NCBI GenBank assembly: GCA_944330115.1
Contig: CALVIN010000011.1
Location: forward strand, 1 to 35,214
Direction of reading: 5' to 3'
DNA length: 35,214 bases
Source of the DNA: an uncultured Clostridia bacterium
Lineage (GTDB): Bacteria > Bacillota > Clostridia > Christensenellales > Borkfalkiaceae
Position 1 is the stretch's first letter. Every line of letters begins with the position of its first letter. The position numbers and the translations under genes were made by a program. The notes under the pieces were generated by a model. That model did not search any database and was not told where the DNA came from. It worked only from the letters and a program-made list of their open reading frames with translations. Shown here one piece after another: positions 31,649 to 35,214 of this stretch.

Positions 31649-34600
31649 TTATTCTTTGCCTGCAAGCTTTTTATAGCCTTCGAGCCTCTCTTTTGCCGAT
31701 TCCTCGGTCTGCTTGAACAGCTCGGTTGCAACTTCGGCGCCCTGCGTCTTAACGAGCGAAGAATACCTCGTCTCGCCGGTGAGGAAGGACTGATAGTTGT
31801 CGAAGTTGGGGTCGGCCTTGCTGTCGAGCGTGAAGGTCTCGCCGACGGGGTTGTACCTGTAGAGCTGCCAGTAACCGCAGTCAACGGCAGCCTTCTCTTC
31901 GAGCTGGCTCTTGGTCATGTTGATGCCGTGGTTGATGCAAGGCGCGTAGCAGATGATGAGCGAAGGGCCGTGGTAAGCCTCTGCCTCGCTTATCGCCTTT
32001 AAGAACTGCGCGGGATTTGCGCCCATAGAGCACTGTGCAACATATACGTAGCCGTAGGACTTGGCCATCATGCCGAGGTCCTTCTTCTTTACCCTCTTGC
32101 CTGCCGAAGCGAACTTGGCAACCGCGCCGATGTTGGTCGACTTGGATGCCTGGCCGCCGGTGTTGGAGTAAACCTCGGTATCGAGTACGAGAATGTTCAC
32201 ATCCTCGCCCTCGGCTATAACGTGGTCCAAGCCGCCGTAACCGATATCGTATGCCCAGCCGTCGCCGCCGAATATCCATATCGACTTCTTGGCAAGGCAG
32301 TCTTTGTCGGCAAGTATCTCGCTTACGAGCTTATCTGCCTCGCAGCCGCAGTCCTTGCAGCTCTCGAGCACCTTAACAAGCTCTTTGGTAGCCTTCTTTG
32401 AGGGCTCCCTGTCTTCAAATGCGGCAAGGTATGCCTCGCAGGCAGCCTTCTTGTCGCCGTCCCACATCTCGGCAAGTTTTTCAACTTTGCCCTTTATCGC
32501 ATTGCGCCTTGCGCTGTATGCAAGGTTGATGCCGTAGCCGAACTCTGCGTTGTCTTCAAACAGCGAGTTCGCCCATGCGGGGCCGTGGCCCTCTCTGTTC
32601 TTGGTGTAGGGGCATGTAGGCGACGAACCGCCGTAAATGGAGGAGCAGCCCGTTGCGTTGGCTATTACCATGTCTTCGCCGAACAGCTGGGTTATTACCT
32701 TAACGTAAGGGGTCTCGCCGCAGCCTGCGCACGCGCCCGAGAACTCGAACAGAGGCGTGCAGAACTGGCAGCCCTTAACAGTCTCTTTCTTGAACTTGGA
32801 GGTGTCTACGGGAGGAAGGTCTACCGCATAGTCCCAGTTCTTCTCTTCGCCCTTTTCCAGAGCTTCTGCAAGAGGTATCATCTTTATGGCACCGCCGTCC
32901 TTTACGGGGCAGACGGTAGCGCAAACGCCGCAGCCCATGCAGTCGAGGGGAGATACCTGCATCTTATAGCCGTAGCCGGGAAGGCCGATGGCGGGCTTTA
33001 AGGTGAGGGTCTCGGGCTTGTCCGTAGCGTCGTTGGCAACGAGTGCGGGACGCAGGCAGGCGTGAGGGCATACGAACGAGCAGGTGCCGCACTGTATGCA
33101 CTTGTCCTGCATTATCTCGGGAACGGTAACGGCAACGCCGCGCTTCTCGAACTTGGTGGTGCCGGTGGGAACGTGGCCGTCGGCGTTGAACTGCGAGGAC
33201 TTTAACTTGTCGCCCTGCAGATAGAGTATGGGCTTGATTATCTCCTGATAATACTTGTCGGCATGGCCCTCTATCATCTCGGCGCCCGTGGTGGCGGTAG
33301 CCCAGCTCTCGGGAACGTCTATCTTGATGAGGTTGTCGCCTGCGGCGGAGTCGATGGCGTCGTAGTTCATCTGAACGACTGCGTCGCCCTTCCTGCCGAA
33401 GGACTTTTTGGCCATGTACTTCATGTATTCGATGGCCTTGTCGTAGGGCATTATCTGGGGGTTAACGCGGAAGAACGCCGACTGAAGTATGGTGTTCGTC
33501 CTGCCCTTGAGACCCAGCTTGCCTGCGATGTGTATGGCGTCGATGACGTACAGGTTGATGTGCTTTTTGGCGATGTCCTGCTTAACCTTTGCGGGCAGGA
33601 ATTCCTCAAGCTTTTCAACGGTGGTGGCGTCGGTGTTCAGAAGGAAGGTGCCGCCCTCCTTGATGTCGCTCGTCATGTCGTAACGGGTAACGTACGAGGG
33701 GTTGGAGCACTGAACGAAGTCGGCGGAGTCGATGAGGTATTCGCTCTGTATGGGCGTATCGCCGAAGCGGAGGTGGGATACCGTTATGCCGCCCGACTTC
33801 TTGGAGTCATAGAAGAAGTACGCCTGAGCGTGCTTGTCGGTATGGTCGCCTATTATCTTTATGGAGTTCTTGTTTGCGCCAACGGTACCGTCGGAGCCGA
33901 GGCCGTAGAACTTGCAGGAGGTGGAGCCTGCGGGAGCCGCGTCGAACTTCTCGGAGAAGTCGAGCGAGCTGTTGGTAACATCCTCATAGATACCTATGGT
34001 GAAGTGGTTCTTGGGAGCGTCCTGTTCGAGGTTCTTATAAACTGCAAGCACCATCGAAGGGGTGAACTCCTTGGAGCCGAGGCCGTAGCGGCCGCCCACG
34101 ACCTTTGCCTTGGTTACGCCCTTTTCAAGCAGAGCCGAGCATACGTCGAGGTATAAAGGCTCGCCGAGGGAACCGGGTTCCTTGGTCCTGTCCAAAACGG
34201 CTATCTTCTTCACAGTTTCGGGAAGGGCCGCGATGAATGCGTCGGCAACGAAGGGACGGTACAGACGTACCTTAACGAGGCCGTATTTCTTGCCCATGGA
34301 GTTGAGCTTGTTGATAGATTCCTCTATGGTCTCGCAAGCCGAACCCATGCAAACCACAACTTCCTCGGCATCGGGTGCGCCGACGTAGTCGAAGAGGTGG
34401 TAGCTCCTGCCGCACTTTGCAGATACGATGTCCATCATCTTCTGCACGATGGCGGGGGTAGCCGCATAATAGCTGTTTGCCGTCTCCCTGTTCTGGAAGT
34501 AGGTATCGCCGTTCTGCGCGGTGCCCTTCTGGATGGGGTGCTCGGGGTTGAGCGAGCGGCTCTTGAAGTCGGCAACGTCTGCCCAGATGCCGGCCTCGTC

Positions 34601-35191
34601 GCAGATGGCCCTTATCTCGGCATAGTTGTCGGTCTCGTCCCACACGTCGATCTTTGCAACTTCGTGCGAAGTCCTGAAGCCGTCGAAGAAGTTGATGAAG
34701 GGAACTTTCGACTTGAGGGTAGAAAGGTGTGCAACGAGGGCGAGGTCCATAACTTCCTGCACGGACGAATCGCACAGCATTGCAAAACCGGTCTGGCGGC
34801 AAGCCATAACGTCGGCGTGGTCGCCGAATATGTTGAGCGAATGAGCGGCCAGGGCGCGCGCCGAAACGTGCATTACCATGGGCAGCAGTTCGCCGGATAT
34901 CTTATACATGTTGGGGATCATCAGAAGAAGACCCTGCGATGCGGTGAAGGTGGTGGTAAGCGCGCCTGCGGAGAGCGAACCGTGAACGGCGCCCGCAGCG
35001 CCGCCTTCCGACTGCATCTCGGCTATCCTTACTTTCTGTCCCCACATATTTGTCCTGCCCGCAGTTGCCCATTCATCGGCAACTTCCGCCATGGGGGAAG
35101 AGGGCGTAATGGGATAAATGGCCGCTACTTCCGAAAAGGCGTAGGCAACGTGGCTGGCGGCGGTATTACCGTCGATAGTCAACTTTTTCAT
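31649..35191 (-). CDS. nifJ: Pyruvate:ferredoxin (flavodoxin) oxidoreductase
   Basis: This 1180-residue single-chain PFOR oxidises pyruvate with CoA to acetyl-CoA, CO2 and reduced ferredoxin. The N-terminal pyruvate-binding domain opens MKKLTIDGNTAASHVAYAFS and continues AAIYPITPSSPMAEVADEWA. Two ferredoxin-type motifs occur near residues 695 and 750 (CIQCGTCSFVCPHAC and CMGCGVCATVCPVK). The C-terminal thiamine-pyrophosphate domain has SGACAGCGETPYVKV, the ATGCSSIYGGSSPTCPY stretch, GDGWAYDIGYGGLDHV and SNTGGQASKS. The order and length are those of the homodimeric clostridial type. ATG 35191 follows CGGAGG at 8 nt; an adjacent in-frame TTG is less likely. Codon choice (ATC/ATT rather than ATA for Ile near the start) fits high expression. 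Confidence 0.97.
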   Translation of the reverse strand: MKKLTIDGNTAASHVAYAFSEVAAIYPITPSSPMAEVADEWATAGRTNMWGQKVRIAEMQSEGGAAGAVHGSLSAGALTTTFTASQGLLLMIPNMYKISGELLPMVMHVSARALAAHSLNIFGDHADVMACRQTGFAMLCDSSVQEVMDLALVAHLSTLKSKVPFINFFDGFRTSHEVAKIDVWDETDNYAEIRAICDEAGIWADVADFKSRSLNPEHPIQKGTAQNGDTYFQNRETANSYYAATPAIVQKMMDIVSAKCGRSYHLFDYVGAPDAEEVVVCMGSACETIEESINKLNSMGKKYGLVKVRLYRPFVADAFIAALPETVKKIAVLDRTKEPGSLGEPLYLDVCSALLEKGVTKAKVVGGRYGLGSKEFTPSMVLAVYKNLEQDAPKNHFTIGIYEDVTNSSLDFSEKFDAAPAGSTSCKFYGLGSDGTVGANKNSIKIIGDHTDKHAQAYFFYDSKKSGGITVSHLRFGDTPIQSEYLIDSADFVQCSNPSYVTRYDMTSDIKEGGTFLLNTDATTVEKLEEFLPAKVKQDIAKKHINLYVIDAIHIAGKLGLKGRTNTILQSAFFRVNPQIMPYDKAIEYMKYMAKKSFGRKGDAVVQMNYDAIDSAAGDNLIKIDVPESWATATTGAEMIEGHADKYYQEIIKPILYLQGDKLKSSQFNADGHVPTGTTKFEKRGVAVTVPEIMQDKCIQCGTCSFVCPHACLRPALVANDATDKPETLTLKPAIGLPGYGYKMQVSPLDCMGCGVCATVCPVKDGGAIKMIPLAEALEKGEEKNWDYAVDLPPVDTSKFKKETVKGCQFCTPLFEFSGACAGCGETPYVKVITQLFGEDMVIANATGCSSIYGGSSPTCPYTKNREGHGPAWANSLFEDNAEFGYGINLAYSARRNAIKGKVEKLAEMWDGDKKAACEAYLAAFEDREPSKKATKELVKVLESCKDCGCEADKLVSEILADKDCLAKKSIWIFGGDGWAYDIGYGGLDHVIAEGEDVNILVLDTEVYSNTGGQASKSTNIGAVAKFASAGKRVKKKDLGMMAKSYGYVYVAQCSMGANPAQFLKAISEAEAYHGPSLIICYAPCINHGINMTKSQLEEKAAVDCGYWQLYRYNPVGETFTLDSKADPNFDNYQSFLTGETRYSSLVKTQGAEVATELFKQTEESAKERLEGYKKLAGKE

Positions 35192-35194
35192 CAA

Positions 35195-35214
35195 TAAAAC
35201 CTCCGTTTGAAATA
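35195..35214 (-). other. PFOR leader, cut by window edge
   Basis: Only the ribosome binding site (GGAGG on the minus strand, about 35200-35204) and a few leader bases remain; the promoter is outside the window. Confidence 0.6.

Overview
The window looks like a chromosome segment from an anaerobic, fermentative low-G+C-lineage Firmicute (class Clostridia, probably an uncultured gut lineage), although its coding regions are themselves fairly GC-rich. The evidence is a pyruvate:ferredoxin oxidoreductase, a monomeric [FeFe]-hydrogenase-like protein, a TrxB-like flavoprotein that lacks an NADPH site, ECF-type vitamin uptake, strong AGGAGG-type ribosome binding sites and sigma-A-type promoters, most with a 17-bp spacer. 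Species cannot be named from the sequence alone.

Layout. 1-2364 is the C-terminal two thirds of rpoC, ending in a clean terminator. 2.5-6.4 kb holds a small unknown gene, a WYL regulator, a DIP1984-family coiled-coil protein, a possible stand-alone RNA (about 4.9-5.1 kb) and a DUF368 (PopT-like) membrane protein. 6.6-8.6 kb is a cobalamin-riboswitch-controlled pair: a DUF4430 lipoprotein and an ECF S component, very probably for B12 uptake. 8.7-9.9 kb encodes a membrane-anchored PstS-like protein.

9.9-13.8 kb is the accessory island. An AT-rich stretch leads into one large gene (10552-12894) encoding a TIR domain, a Nudix-like middle region and a PP2C-type phosphatase domain. It is followed by about 750 bp of hairpins and repeats that end at a tRNA-Leu(UAG) gene. 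Two extra copies of that tRNA's 3' end lie inside the repeat block. This is the best candidate for an undescribed (immune-type) system.

14.1-17.3 kb is a TrpXYZ-type ABC transporter operon. 17.4-18.8 kb is an M18 aminopeptidase. 18.8-19.4 kb is gene-free and filled with hairpins and a MITE-like repeat. 19.4-23.0 kb (minus strand) holds two paralogous HTH-membrane proteins and a BspA-type leucine-rich-repeat lipoprotein. 23.1-26.6 kb holds a YcxB-like membrane protein with an operator-like palindrome, the hydrogenase-like protein and the TrxB-like flavoprotein, the last two plausibly linked through ferredoxin. 26.7-31.3 kb is a translation/housekeeping run: prmA, rsmE, mtaB, a HIT protein and an aldose-epimerase family protein. 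The window ends with PFOR (minus strand), which would supply the reduced ferredoxin used by the hydrogenase and reductase.

Three families of short intergenic repeats run through the window: an about 38-bp ATATGCCGCAAC-centred motif, a CCTCCCCTTTGAGGGGAGG palindrome, and an 81-bp unit containing a GTGT-loop hairpin.
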